The translations under genes were made by a program, and so were the position numbers. 64,000 nucleotides of DNA from Girardinichthys multiradiatus. Taxonomy: Eukaryota > Chordata > Actinopteri > Cyprinodontiformes > Goodeidae. The DNA lies in assembly GCF_021462225.1 (NCBI RefSeq), contig NC_061795.1:49089380-49153379 (forward strand), in the 5' to 3' direction. The notes beneath the pieces were generated by a model, which made no database searches, was not told where the DNA came from, and was given only the letters and a program-made list of their open reading frames with translations. This document shows, piece after piece, positions 45,185 to 56,800 of this stretch; position 1 is the first letter of the stretch; the number at the start of each line of letters is the position of its first letter.

Positions 45185-47423
45185 TGCAAAAGCTATCTCT
45201 TGAGACGTGGAATGTCACCTCTAGGTTGGGGATGGAGCCTCATTTGGGGTGCGAGGTAGAGAGGTTCCGGCTAGAAATAGTCGGGCTCATCTCGACACAC
45301 AGCTCTGGCTCTGGAACCAGTCTCCTTCAGAGGGGTTGGACACTCTGGAGCTGCCCTTGGTGAGAGGCGCTGAGCTAGGGTGGGCATAGTTGTTGCCCCC
45401 CATCTTGGCGCCTGTAGGTTGGGGTTCACCCCGGTGAACGACAGGGTAGCCTCCTTCCGCCTACGGTTGGGGGGATGGGTCCTGACTGTTGTTTGTGCTT
45501 ATGAACCAAACGGCAGTTTAGACTACCCACCCTTTTTGGAGTCTTTGGAGGGGGTGTTGGAGAGTGCCCCTCCGAGGGACTCCCTTGTTCTGCTGGGGGA
45601 CTTCAACGCTCATGTTGGCAATGACAGTGAGACCTGGAGGGGTGAGGTTAGGAGGAATGGGCCTCCAGTTCAGAACCCGAGTGGTGTTTGTTATTGGACT
45701 TCTGTGCTCGTCATGGATTGTCCATAACTAACACCATGTTCAAGCATAAGGGTGTCCATATGTGCTCTTGGCTCCAGGAAACCCTAGGCGGCAGTTCGAT
45801 GATCAACCTTGTTGTCGTGTCATCTGATCTGCAGCCGCATGTCTTGGACACTTGGGTGAAGAGGGGAGCAGAGCTTTCCACTGACCACTACCTGGTGGTG
45901 CGCTAGTTCCAACGGTGGGGGAGGATGCCGGTCAGACCTGGCAGACCCAAACGAATCTTGAGGGTCTGCTGGGAACTCCTGGCGGAGTCTCCCGTGAGGC
46001 GGAGCTTCAACTCCCACCTCTGGGAGAGCTTTAAACATGTTCCGGGGGAAGTGGAGGACATTGAGTCCAAGTAGGCCATATCCCGCACCTCACCAAGGCG
46101 GCTTACCGGAGCTGTGCTCGCAAGGTTGTTGGTGTCTGTCACGGTGGCAATCCACATACTTGCTGGTGGACCCCAGCGGTGAGGGTTCTTGTCAGGCTGA
46201 AGAAGGAGTCCTATCGGGTCTTTTTTGCCTGTGGTACTCCGGAAGCAGCTGATGGATACCGGAAGTGGGGAGGGTGTGCTGTTGACCTCAACTCGGGACA
46301 TTGTGGGTCTGTGGGCAGAGTACTTCAAAGACCTCCTCAATCCCACCGGCATGTCTTCCACTGAGGAAGCGGAGCCTAGGGACCTTGGGGTGGGCTCTCC
46401 AATCTCTGGTGCTGAGGTCACTGAGGTAATTAAAAAGCTCCTTGGTGGTAAGGATCTGGGGGTGGATGAGATTCGCCCGGAGTTCCTGCCTCTGGATTTT
46501 GTAGGGTTGTGTTGATTAACGCAGCTCTGCAGCATTGCGTGGACATCGGGGGGCAGTTCCACTGGATTGGCAGACCAGGGTGGTGGTCCCCCTATTCAAA
46601 AAGGGGGACCGTACAGTGTGTTCCAACTATAGGGGAGTCACACTCTTAAGCCTCCCTGGTAAGGTCTATTCGGGGGTTCTGGGGAGGAGGGTCTGTCGGA
46701 TAGTCAAACCTCGGATTCAGGAAGAGCAGTGTGGTTTTTGTCCTGACTGTGGAACACTGGACCAGCTCTACCCCCTCAGCAGGGTCCTGGAGGGTGCATG
46801 GGAGTTTGCCCAACCAGTCTACATGTGCTTTGTGGACTTGAAGAAGGCATGGGGTACCAGGCCCTTTGATACGGGCTGTTAGGTCCCTGTACGACCGGTG
46901 TCAGAGCTTGGTCCGCATTGCTGGCAGTAAGTCGGACTCGTTTCTGGTGAGGGTTGGACTCCACCAAGGTTGCCCTTTGTCACCGATTCTGTTCATAACT
47001 TTTAATGTACAGAATTTCTAGGCGCAGCCAAGGTGTTGAGGTGATCCGTTTTGGTGGTCGTAGGATTGCGTCTCTGCTTTTTGTGGATTATGTGGTCCTA
47101 TTGGCTTCATCAGCTCGTGATCTACAATTCTCCCTGGAGCAGTTCGCAGCCAAATGTGAAGCGGCCGGGATGAGAATCAGTGCCTCCAAGTCCGAGGCCA
47201 TGGGCTTGAGCCAGAAAAGGGTAGAGTGACTTCTCCAGGTCGGGGGCGAGGTCCTGCCTCAAGTGGAGAAGTTCAAGTATCTTGTGGTCTTGTTCACAAA
47301 TGAGGGAAAAATGGAGCGGGAGATCGATATACGGATTGGTGCTGCGTCAGCAGTGAAGCGGTCTGTCGTGGTGAAGAGAGAGCTGAGTCAAAAAGCGAAG
47401 CTCTCGATTTACCGGTCGATCTA
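45185..47423 (+). mobile_element. LINE, second copy of the 11.8-kb family, truncated by a Tc1
   Basis: The plus strand follows the same protein order as 14,926-11,794. Lead-in (ETWNVTSRLGMEP-like), endonuclease 45,380-45,906 ([43 protein letters not shown]), linker 45,907-46,510, RT 46,510-47,230 (GVTLLSLPGKVY; MCFVDLKKAW in place of LEKAFD; SLLFVDYVVLLAS, in which the FADD catalytic pair has become FVDY), then EKFKYLVVLFTNEG to SIYRSIY. It stops at 47,421 where a Tc1 begins, and the rest of ORF2 is not found beyond the Tc1. Frameshifts and the motif C change make it inactive. It is more decayed than the 11.8-kb copy. Confidence 0.85.
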
Positions 47424-48571
47424 CAGGGGTTGGACAATGAAACTGAAACACCTGTCATTTTAGTGTGGGAGGTTTCATGGCTATATTGGACCAGCCTGGT
47501 AACCAGTCTTCATTGATTGGACATTGCACCAGTAAGAGCAGAGTGTGAAGGTTCAATTAGCAAGGTAAGAGCACAGTTTTGCTCAAAATATTGAAATGCA
47601 CACAACATTATGGGTGACATACCAGAGTTCAAAAGAGGACAAATTGTTGATGCACGTCTTGCTGGCGCATCCGTGACCAAGTCTTTGTGATGTATCAAGA
47701 GCCACGGTAATGTCAGCATACCACCAAGAAGGACGAACCACATCCAACAAGATTAACTGTGGACGCAAGAGGAAGCTGTCTGAAAGGGATGTTCGGGTGC
47801 TAACCCGGATTGTATCCAAAAAAAATAAAACCACGGCTGCCCAAATCACGGCAGAATTAAATGTGCAGCTCAACTCTCCTGTTTCCACCAGAACTGTCCG
47901 TCGGAAGCTCCACAGGGTCAATATACACGGCCGGGCTGCTATAGCCAAACCTTTGGTCACTCATGCCAATGCCAAACGTCGGTTTCAATGGTGCAAGGAG
48001 CGCAAATCTTGGGCTGTGGACAATGTGAAACATGTATTGTTCTCTGATGAGTCCACCTTTACTGTTTTCCCCACATCCGGGAAGTTACGGTGTGGAGAAG
48101 TCCCAAAGAAGCGTACCACCCAGACTGTTGCATGCCCAGAGTGAAGCATGGGGGTGGATCAGTGATGGTTTGGGCTGCCATATCATGGCATTCCCTTGGT
48201 CCAATACTTGTGCTAGATGGGCGCATCACTGCCAAGGACTACCGAACCATTCTTGAGGACCATGTGCATCCAATGGTTCAAACATTGTATCCTGAAGGCG
48301 GTGCCGTGTATCAGGATGACAATGCACCAATACACACAGCAAGACTGGTGAAAGATTGGTTTGATGAACATGAAAGTGAAGTTAAACATCTCCCATGGCC
48401 TGCACATTCACCAGATCTAAATATTATTGAGCCACTTTGGGATGTTTTGGAGAAGCGAGTCAGGAATGTTTTCCTCCACCAGTATCACGTAGTGACCTGG
48501 CCACTATCTTGCAAGAAGATTGTCTTAAAATCCCTCTGACCTCTGTGCAGGACTTGTATATGTCATTCCCA
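47424..48571 (+). mobile_element. Tc1/mariner element with 36-residue D-to-E spacing, copy B
   Basis: After TA (47,422-47,423) inside the LINE, the terminus CAGGGGTTGGACAATGAAAC matches the terminus at 28,429. The 5' arm is complete here (47,424-47,610). The copy ends abruptly after ATGTCATTCCCAAG (48,571), losing the last dozen codons and the 3' terminus. Confidence 0.88.
47611..48571 (+). pseudogene. Tc1/mariner transposase (36-residue spacing), frameshifted
   Basis: Starts at 47,611 (MGDIPEFKRGQIVDARLAG). Two small deletions relative to copy A lie near 47,680 and 47,705; one is not a multiple of three, so the helix-turn-helix is broken. The frame 47,710-48,144 reaches VLFSDESTFTVF (first Asp) and goes out of frame at about 48,082, where one G is missing relative to copy A. 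It then resumes at 48,090-48,539 with SVMVWAAISWHSLG, VYQDDNAPIHTARL and SPDLNIIEPLW. The catalytic residues are all preserved. The C-terminus is truncated. Confidence 0.85.
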
Positions 48572-48888
48572 AGTATCAAACGAGGTTCAGAGCTTTCAGT
48601 AGGCCATTGTAGATTCTTAAAGGTACTGTCTGTTTTAATCATATAAAAACCTCATCTAAAAATAATTTCCTTTTTATACACTATCACTGGAATTTGATCC
48701 ATGTTTTTATTTTTATTTTTTTGTGCTGAAATCCCTTTTGGTGTATTTTATTAGACAGATTAGAAGATATTTAATTCAGAACATTTACCAATCTGTATTC
48801 ATGGGATGGAGAAAAAACTACTTTTCATGTTTTTATTGCTGAAACTGGCATTAAAGGGGTTAAAAACACATGTATTTATTATGTATGC
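48572..48888. other. No feature seen
   Basis: AT-rich junction DNA between the truncated Tc1 and the LTR copy. No LINE remainder is found here. Confidence 0.5.
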
Positions 48889-50167
48889 TGTTGGGACCCA
48901 CAGCCATGGATTTCAACATTAAACTCCAGTACGGACTTTTCTGGAACTTTCAAAATAAAGTGCATTAACCTTCTTCCGGCACAGCCAGGAAACGGGATAA
49001 CTGCGGACTTCCTGTGACGCCACTACCCGAATAAAAGCACAGCTGTTGCTACATCCACCCTCTTCCACACGGCCTTCCGGAAGGACCGGATAGGGGAGGA
49101 AAGTGCGCTGATGTCTCTTTGCTGGCAAACAGACATAAACTCTTCAACTGGATCCAAGGATGTCATACGATCATCGATCATATGCAAAGATAAGCCTGTG
49201 AAGCAAATTGTCCCAGAGAAGTTCCCTACAGAGACGCGCGGTCTCTATGAAGCCGAGCGAAGCAGTCTCCCAGACAACAGAGACCCCATCACCGTGCAGT
49301 GGCGTTGGTGGACAACGAACCGTTCTACATCCAAAGCTGGAGGTTAGCGGGAAGCTAACCCTTTGTTCACTGTGGATACCTTCTTCAAACATCATCGTCG
49401 CTTGGACAACATTCCTCACCACAATTTATGAGGTTAAGAGTTTGGGCAGAATAATATAGAAGTGGTTTAGATTGAAATGATCTGAACATTTTCATTTATG
49501 AAGTTTGGTTTTGTTTTTGTGAAACTCGGCTATCTTAGTGCTAGCAGGCTATCTGCAGCACACGTGCCGGTTTGTATTCTTTGTATATTTTTAGAGTTAA
49601 GACAAACTTTATTTAAAGGGTGATTTTAAACACAGAATATTGATCATAATGCGCCGTCCGCGCTTATGCATTTAACCCTTATATTAACCGACGTATTTTA
49701 AAGGTATGTGTTTGTTTTTGGTGCTAAGCTATCCGCTTCTTTATTAGCTTAACGGCTAACCGGTAAGAACACGTGCTTGCTACTAAAGAGTATTTAACAG
49801 AAAGGTTGTTAGTTTTCAAGCTAGTAAATAATAGTCCCTGAACATCATTTACAAGATTTGATAACTAAGTAAACACCATTAAGCCCATTTCTCCAGAAAA
49901 ATTCGGCTCGTTTCTAAAATATTCCCTTAATAATATTTCTTCAAATATTATTTCAATAAATAAAGGCAGCTAATTAGACACCGTTCATTCATTCCATATA
50001 TGTGCAGAGTTTTTGCTGTTCAATAATGTCAGAGCTCGTCTCACACCTTTCTATTTTGTCCTAATACCATCGCCTTACTGGGCTGGTATTCTCAGGACAA
50101 CCCTTAACAGACCCAAATATTATTTGATTAAATATTAAATAATATTCTCAGATTAATAATTCCAACA
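48889..50167 (+). mobile_element. LTR-like element, copy 2 (internal deletion)
   Basis: Begins TGTTGGGACC and ends TTCCAACA, aligned with copy 1 (15,411-17,194) over both ends. About 0.4 kb is missing: the joint lies near 49,985 (ACACCGTT/CATTCATTCC), where copy 1 runs from about 16,595 to 17,005. A further short difference lies around 49,195. No direct repeat is found immediately outside its two ends. Confidence 0.6.
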
Positions 50168-51535
50168 GTGTAACAAATCTGATCTTTACCAGGTGCCGTA
50201 TTCTTAATTTTTCTAAGCACAGGGTTCAGTTCTGCTTTTGTAAATGGTTCATTCATTAAGTTATTTGTTTCTTCAGTGTTCTGTAGTAAATTTTGTATTT
50301 CAGTTTTGTGGCTTCCCTTCCCTCTTCACTAATGTTACTTGAACTATGAATTTTATTGAATGTTTTAGCTAGTATTTCAGCTTTTTCTTCATCTTTTATT
50401 ATATTTGTATTTTCTACTTTTAATATTGGATATCCATATTCTTTCTTAATACCATTCATTCTTTTAATTGTTTTCCATATTTTATCAATTTTTGTTTCTC
50501 TCCCTATCGTACAACAAACATTCCTCCAATATTCTCTTTTTGCATTCCTAATAATTTTCCTCACCATTGCTTGTTTTCTTTTCTATTCAATGAGATTCTG
50601 AAATACTGGATTTATTTTAAATGCTTTAAATGCTTCATTTCCTAATTTTATTACTTCTCTACATTCACTGGTCCTCCATGGTATCATTTTCTTATCACAT
50701 CGTCTTTCTCCTTTCTTTATTGAATTTTCTGCAGCTTCTATAATTATCTTACAAACAAATTCATTTATATTATTTACATCAATTTTCATATCTATTTTTC
50801 CTAGATTTGTTTCACTGAGATATTGAAATGTAATCCAGTCTGCCTTATTAAAATTCCATTTATTTATTTTTACATTCTAAATGTTTAATGTTAGTCCTGT
50901 TCTGATCTTAATGGGATAATGATCGCTACCTATTGTTGTATTTTTATCAACATCCCACTCACATATACCAGCTAACGAATTTGATACTATGGTTAAATCA
51001 ATTTCTGACTCTGTTCCTGTTCTTACATTAATTCTTGTACCCCTTCCATCATTAAGACATACAAAATTTTTTGTTTCTATTACTTTTTCTATAACTTGTC
51101 CATTTTTATCATTACATTTTCCCCATATTGTGCTATTAGCATTAAAGTCCCCGCACCATATTACTTTCTCCTCCAGATATTCCAACATCTCCTCCATCCA
51201 CTCCATTGATAATGTTTTACATGGATTACAAAAATTAATTACCTTACATTTTCCTTTTTCCCAAATTTCAACAACTATATACTCTAAATCTTTACTTTTC
51301 CTAATATTTGATATTGTACTCCTTCCTTTATAAATATCGCACACCCTCCTCCATTTCCTTCTGGTTGATCCCTTCTTATACTACCATACCCTTTAATAAC
51401 AAAACCTAATGTTGGTTTTAACCATGTCTCCTGTACACAAATCACCTCTGGTTTCTCTTCAAGTTTATTAATATATCCTTTCAGTTCCTCTCCGTTATCT
51501 ATCAGACTTCTAGCATTCCATTGTAATATTCTCAG
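50168..51535 (-). mobile_element. I-group-like LINE fragment (endonuclease and start of RT)
   Basis: The minus strand from about 51,530 reads LRILQWNARSLIDNGEELKG then EEKPEVICVQETWL, the opening of an APE-type endonuclease. After a frame change near 51,310, 51,344-50,877 contains KVIWCGDFNANSTIWG, EIDLTIVSNSLAGICEW and TTIGSDHYPIKIRT, with the GDFNA, D-LT and SDHYP catalytic motifs intact. 50,789-50,256 then continues into the pre-RT linker (MIPWRTSECREVIKLGNEAF). The RT itself is missing at the 50,168 boundary. It is AT-rich, unlike the 11.8-kb LINE. Confidence 0.8.
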
Positions 51536-51540
51536 ATGTT

Positions 51541-51870
51541 ATCAGCTGAGGTTCCTGAGCCCTGTCCCAATACTCGCACTTCCACCCTTGTGTCCCTGAA
51601 TTGCGCGTTCCCGTTGATGGGTTCGAGTGCGTAGTGTGTGTGACCTAATTCTCCAGAGTGGTCCTTAGCCCCGCCCCCTTTGTGCCCCACATCCTCCCTT
51701 CGGCGAAGCCCGCATCGAAGTGGACTTCGCCAAAGTATATTACCCACAATTCACTGCTGCAGATGACATTCTGAGCAAAAACCAATCACAACTGTCAACG
51801 TAACCAGCCATCAAATCAGAATAATAAGAACTGCGTAAACTTTAGACAGCAAGCCGACAAATATATAGTA
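51541..51870. mobile_element. Possible non-autonomous DNA element fragment
   Basis: GC-richer block starting near CCTGAGCCCTGTCCCAATAC, with CGCACTTCC, CGTTCCCGTTGATGGGTTCG and CCTTCGGCGAAGCCCGCATC. This resembles a repeat I have seen flanked by a CCCTGTCCCAATAC-like end in fish, but no matching opposite terminus is present. Confidence 0.35.
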
Positions 51871-51883
51871 GCCCAGCATGCTA

Positions 51884-52980
51884 ATGTCTTTTGCTGGCAA
51901 AAAGACATAAACTCTTCAAACTGGATCCAAGAGTGTCATAAGATCACGCGATCATATGTACAAGTTAAGTATGAGTGAAGCCCTGTTTGTGTACCCGGTG
52001 ATTTCATTCATAAAGAGGGGAAATTAAGGTATAAGCATGGCTTACTTTCTCTCCGAGGCCTGCCAAAACTGTGTCGCAGAGAAATCCCCAGTAGAGAAGC
52101 TGTTTCTACAAGCCAAGTCTGAAGGAAGGACAACGGCCCGCACCGCTGTGTTTACCGTAATGCACAGCTGGTTGACAGACAGAACGGGCCGCCCAGCTAC
52201 AGCTCCGGAGCTAACCCTTTTGTTCACAGAGCGAACGCACCTTCAACCCCCAATGTTAGCTGAAAGAGAATAATAGTCCCTGAACATCATTTACTAGATT
52301 TGATAAGTAGACATCATTAAGCCCATTTCTCCAGAAAGATTTGGCTCTTTTCCAAAATACTCTTTTAATAATATTTCTTCAAATATTATTTCAATAAATA
52401 TAGGCAGTTAAGGAGACAATGTTGAGAAATGATCATCTAGAAGGTTGGTTTTATTCAGCAGATCATTATTTTAAACATTATTTTATTAAAATAATATTTT
52501 ATCTGATCTGGCATTGTGAATGGTTGTCTAAATGTTACTTCATTTCCAGATCCTTCAAGATCCTTGGTTCTCAAACATAAACATTTCATGGTAATGTTGC
52601 ATCACTCTTTTGGTCATGATTTTCAATCATCTTTAATCAACTTGTTTATATTAGTCTTCATTATTCTTTAATTCTGCTTGGTAGTTTAGTTGGATTGTTT
52701 TAGCAAAGTAAAGAATTTGTTGATTGAAATATGTTTGACTTTAAGTTGACTTATTTTTGTTAATAAATTCTTGTATTTTAAGAAATTGTGTGAATTTATT
52801 CCATATATGTGCAGAGTTTATGCTGTTCAATAATGTCAGAGCTCGTCTCACACCTTTCTATTTTGTCCTAATACCATCGCCTTACTGGGCTGGTATTCAC
52901 AGGACAACCCTTAACAGACCCAAATATTATTTGATTAAATATTAATATTAAATTATATTCTCAGATTCATAATTCCAACA
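51884..52980 (+). mobile_element. LTR-like element, copy 3 (5'-truncated, internal deletion)
   Basis: From about 51,884 it matches copy 1 from near 15,632 (GCTGGCAAAAAGACATAAAC region) to the end TTCCAACA at 52,980. It retains the segment that copy 2 lost (52,430-52,800), and AATAAA near 52,762. Part of the middle (copy 1 about 15,990-16,440) is missing. Confidence 0.6.
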
Positions 52981-53850
52981 TTGCATCATGTATGGTGAGG
53001 GCTAAAGTTGATTTATTAATTATTTTTGGCTTGTCCATGGGTTACAGGTTAAGCACAGAATGAAGGGAGCCCAGAGGACTAAAAGTACTTTGTGTTTGCT
53101 AAATTTGTCTGTAAAACAATAAAATTGTAGAGAAACACAACTTTCCAGCACCGCCATTTATTTATAAGGCCACCAATGCCCTGTCAGCATTCAGTCTGTT
53201 TGTCATTTAAAGTATTTCTTTATCCTAAAGTTGTGAATAAACAAATGTAAACTGCTACACCTCATTACGTTACAAAGACAATAAAGTTGATACATTTTTT
53301 GCTGCTAACACAGGGCAAAGGGACAGAGGAAGACTGGAAGAATGAACTAAAGGAGAAGGATGGATGAAAGCTTCACAAAGATGAGAGAGGCCACATTAGT
53401 CTTAATTAAGACTAATTAGGACTAATTAAGATTCATGTGCCTATCAAGTTTTGGAGGAAGTGTGTAATTGTAAGTTCAGCACAGCAGAGGATAATTGCAA
53501 AACAGCTAAAGAATGAGTGGCTGCTGCCTTTTTAATGGTTTCACATCTGCAGAAATTATTTTATTTACTCCACACAGACGTGCAAGAGAAGATTAAATGT
53601 CTCCAAAGAAAACTTTAACCCTAACCCCAACTAATTTTTGAAGTTTGTTTTAATAAATGTGATCAAATCACATGGCTCCATGTGAGGCCAACAAAATCCA
53701 GAGTCCAAACCTTTCATGATGATAATAAACTGAAACTGTATATTTATCAACAGCTCTAGAACTAACATCCCTACAGATAGAGGTATTTTCCCTCATTACT
53801 CCTGTCTGATTTTTCTTGGTTGTATTTATAAAGAGCTGGTAGACCATCTA
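52981..53850. other. No gene recognised; 22-bp perfect palindrome at 53,395-53,416
   Basis: AT-rich, with a poly(A)-signal-like CAATAAAGTTGA at 53,280. The palindrome is built of the half-site ATTAGTCTTAA and its inverse, followed by a partial repetition. Confidence 0.5.
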
Positions 53851-53854
53851 CATA

Positions 53855-54046
53855 AGTGGTGCCCAGGTCTGGTCCTTGAGAGCTACCATCCTGCAACTTT
53901 AAGCTGCATCCCTGCTCCAACATGCCTGAATCAAAAGAAAGGTTGGTTACCAGCTGGGAATTCAGCCATCGGATTCAGGTGTGTTGGATAAAGGATGCAG
54001 CTAAATGTTGCCTGATAGTAGCTCTGGAGGAATGGACTTGGGCTTC
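53855..54046. mobile_element. Fold-back (palindromic) MITE
   Basis: The left arm GCCCAGGTCTGGTCC...GAGAGCTACCATC...AGCTGCATCC...CCAACATGCCTGAATC is repeated inverted on the right, where the reverse complement of 53,965-54,046 reads GCCCAAGTCCATTCCTCC...AGAGCTACTATC...AGCTGCATCC...CCAACACACCTGAATC. About 190 bp in total and non-coding. The class is probably a hAT-type non-autonomous element, but this is unproven. Confidence 0.65.
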
Positions 54047-54049
54047 ATA

Positions 54050-54955
54050 ATTTCATTCACCTTTCAACACATTTGAAAACTTCATTTGTCCATCTCTTTT
54101 TTCCTCACCTCTGTAGGAGTACTTTTAACAGGTGTAAACACTGCAACTCTTTTTCAAGAAACGGTTTAAAAATAAAATTACATAATAGTGTAGAGTTGAG
54201 AGTTTCAGACGAAATGAAAAATTAATGTTAGAAAAGGACACGGTGTTTTTAGGAGGAACCAGACAGTGCTAGCTGTGTTGTGCAGGGGAGACGGTTATCA
54301 GGGGTTGATTAATGCTGTTACCAGCAGTTCTGTCACTGAGTAATTGTGCCAAAGTCGTTTGGCTTGTTGGTATTGAATTAAGTATCTGTAATGAACTGAG
54401 AGACCCAGTTAGACTCATCTTAGAGCAGCAAGAGTGATGAGGTCAGTGTCTGTGTGAGGGTACCGCTTGTTTGGGAGATCAAATATTCTGTTATAATTCT
54501 GTGCATAATAAGAATAATAATTTTTAGCATACATTTCACTGTGTACTCTGAGGCCTTGCTATTCTATTGTTTTAGTTTATTGTTTAGGTGAATATTAATT
54601 ATAATCATAGTAATGATTATAATGTAGAAACGCAGGTAGATGCAGATTCCAGTCTTTATTATGTCCAACTAGCAAGTCATCAACACTAAAATCACAGTTT
54701 AGTTTTAGTTATTTCACCAAAAGTGCAGGAGTGTGCCATTCATAAAACATGCTTTCCAGTAAACATGACTAATGAAGGAAGTCCTACGTGCAGTTGACTC
54801 CATACGTTTTACCAGAATAAGGCTTATGCAGTGACTGGAAGAATTTCTGTCTCATGCAACAGAGTTTCAATCAAAACAGCCTCTCAGCATGTGGGAATGT
54901 TGGATGGCTCACTTGTTTCTGTGGTCTAACCAATGATTTGTCATGAAATAAATGG
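54050..54955. other. No gene recognised
   Basis: AT-rich sequence without supported ORFs or repeat ends. Confidence 0.5.
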
Positions 54956-54959
54956 ATGA

Positions 54960-55615
54960 CATTAACTTGGCCCCTGTGTATAATGCAAAAAATCTTGGTG
55001 TTACAATTGTCCAGGATATGTCATTAAATTCCATATTTGATAGGTTTGCAGTGTTTCCTTCTTTCAAATGACCCAGATTAATTTAGAAAAACAGGTCCAT
55101 GCATTTGTTATTCAAGGCTTGACTATTGTAATTCTTTAGTATCAGAAAGTTTTAAAGACTCCCTTAATTCAAAACATTTAAGCGAGAGATCTCATGAAAA
55201 GTAAGAGATAATATTTCTCCTATTTTATAATTAAAAATACACTTCCTTCTCGCATATGAAGCCCTTAATGATCAAGCTCCATCGTGCATCAGAGATCTGA
55301 TTGTTATGTGTGTTCCCAACTGAGCACAAACAACTTTTCCTGACTCTTCAAATTTCTCCTACTACTCTCTAGTTGTGAACTATCTGCAGCTATTACTTCC
55401 ATTAACTTTGTGTTCTCTATAAGTGTTTTCTTTTTATACAAGTTTCTTCTGATCTGCTTCCAGGTGGGCTGATGCAACTGACTTAGATAGAAACCTCTTA
55501 ACCAACTGACATAACAAACTGAACATGCCTGAAATGTTTGAATTAGGTTCAGTCTGGAATGTACTCACTCTAAATCTGTCTATATGATTGGATTAAACCT
55601 GCTATATATTTCTGC
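54960..55615 (+). mobile_element. L2-like LINE, 3' end (degenerate)
   Basis: DNA blocks of an L2-type ORF2 3' end occur in order on plus: AATCTTGGTGTTACAATTGT (coding NLGV-I-), CATGCATTTGTTATTCAAGG then CTTGACTATTGTAATTC (HAFV-SRLDYCN), CATATGAAGCCCTTAATGAT then CAAGCTCCAT (YKALNDQAPS). A 3' untranslated part with GAACATGCCTGAAATG and GAATGTACTCACTCTAAATC follows. Frameshifts and stops throughout. It is a different L2 subfamily from the one at 1,255. Confidence 0.7.
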
Positions 55616-55689
55616 ATAAAAACCTGTTCTGTTTGTCTTCGAGGATGTGGAAGATATGTATATAATTGGATGTTTGATGTCAGGATTTC

Positions 55690-56602
55690 TGCTTTTTGGA
55701 GTCAGCGGTTACCTGGCATATTGAGAAATTTGGAGAATGTCAGCAGCTGTTCTGGCAATTGTGAGGCTGTCTGGCATGTATGATGGGATCTTCAGAGCGA
55801 TCAGCACTCAGACTGAGATGTTACGTGAACTGAATCGCAGACTGGATGTGATCCTTACACAGGATCGCAGGCAGGTTGCGGTTCCTGGACACAGGGGTGA
55901 AATGGGATAAATCTTGGAGAAAGTTGTTCGCTCGGATCTGGCGAAAGACCAGGAATTTGGCTGTTTGCATTCGCCTTTGAGAAGCACCAGCGAGACTCTC
56001 AAGGCTGACGGAAAATTAAGAGTCAGCCTAACCCAAATAATTATTGTTTTTCTGAATCTGGCTCCCCTGCACGGCCTTGATGGCTGGCTATCTTCAACTT
56101 CTCCTGGAAGTTATGTAAACATGACACTCTGCTCCCTCTGCTCCCTCCCTTCCCTGAGGACATCTGTGGACCTGCTCAGAACTTTGTGGCCGGTTGATGA
56201 ACATTCCAACGTACCATCAAGGACAATGGCCTCTGTGACAGTGCTTCATGGACTTACTTGCACACACACACATGCTCAAGATAAACATATGCACCCCTCA
56301 CACCACCTTCACCGTTCCCGGCATGATGTTGTTTTGTCAACTTGTTGCTTCTTTGTTCTGAGGTTTTTTGCAATCTCAAACTGTATCCTGCTAAGGATAA
56401 AGTGTGAAATATGATTGTTTTCCTCTACTTTCCTAATGTGGCCTCTTTTCTCATCTAACAAGGGCAGCGCCTGTGAGTGGGCAGCAAAGCCACGGTGACC
56501 CGTCCCCCCTTGTCTTGTGTCATGATGTATGTTTGGATGGGTTGTACTGGAATTCTAATTTCCCCTTGGGGATCAATAAAGTATCTTTGAATTGAATTGA
56601 AT
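55690..56602 (+). mobile_element. Retroposon-like repeat with LINE-type tail and small ORF
   Basis: A roughly 0.9-kb unit ends in CCTTGGGGATCAATAAAGTA then TCTTTGAATTGAATTG. This polyadenylation-like tail with short tandem GAATT units is typical of LINE-mobilised sequences. Near its 5' end a 57-codon ORF (55,737-55,910) reads MSAAVLAIVRLSGMYDGIFR then AISTQTEMLRELNRRLDVIL, which could form a short amphipathic or coiled helix. No EN or RT is present, so it would depend on another element. The 5' limit is uncertain and a target-site duplication was not established. I recognise the 3' portion as common in teleosts but cannot name it. Confidence 0.5.
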
Positions 56603-56629
56603 TGAATTGTAAAGTGCAGGCAGGCAGGA

Positions 56630-56790
56630 AGGACGTGGCGTGGAGGGTAGCAAGGTTTTTAACAAAACAAAAAGGAAACTGACAGCAGACTGGAGGTGGC
56701 AGATGCACCCATGAACATAGACAGGTCAACCAGAGAAAAAGAGAAAAACTGACAAACAAAAAGCCAAACACCCTCAAATCATGACAACAG
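56630..56790 (-). repeat. T-rich dispersed repeat (A-rich on plus), copy 5
   Basis: A-rich on plus, ending at AAATCATGACAACAGG, as in the other reverse-oriented copies at 2,395 and 26,940. Confidence 0.3.
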
Positions 56791-56800
56791 GTATTGATCC

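Noticed and set aside
45903..46562. 219-codon minus ORF
   Set aside because: Antisense shadow of the plus-strand LINE endonuclease-RT linker.
47583..47960. 125-codon minus ORF
   Set aside because: Antisense shadow of the plus-strand Tc1 transposase; the same antisense frame also appears over the 28.4-kb copy.
56001..56414. 166-codon plus ORF (from 55,914) as a gene
   Set aside because: It lies in the retroposon-like repeat, has no ATG context or domain, and shows biased low-complexity runs such as CSLCSLPS.
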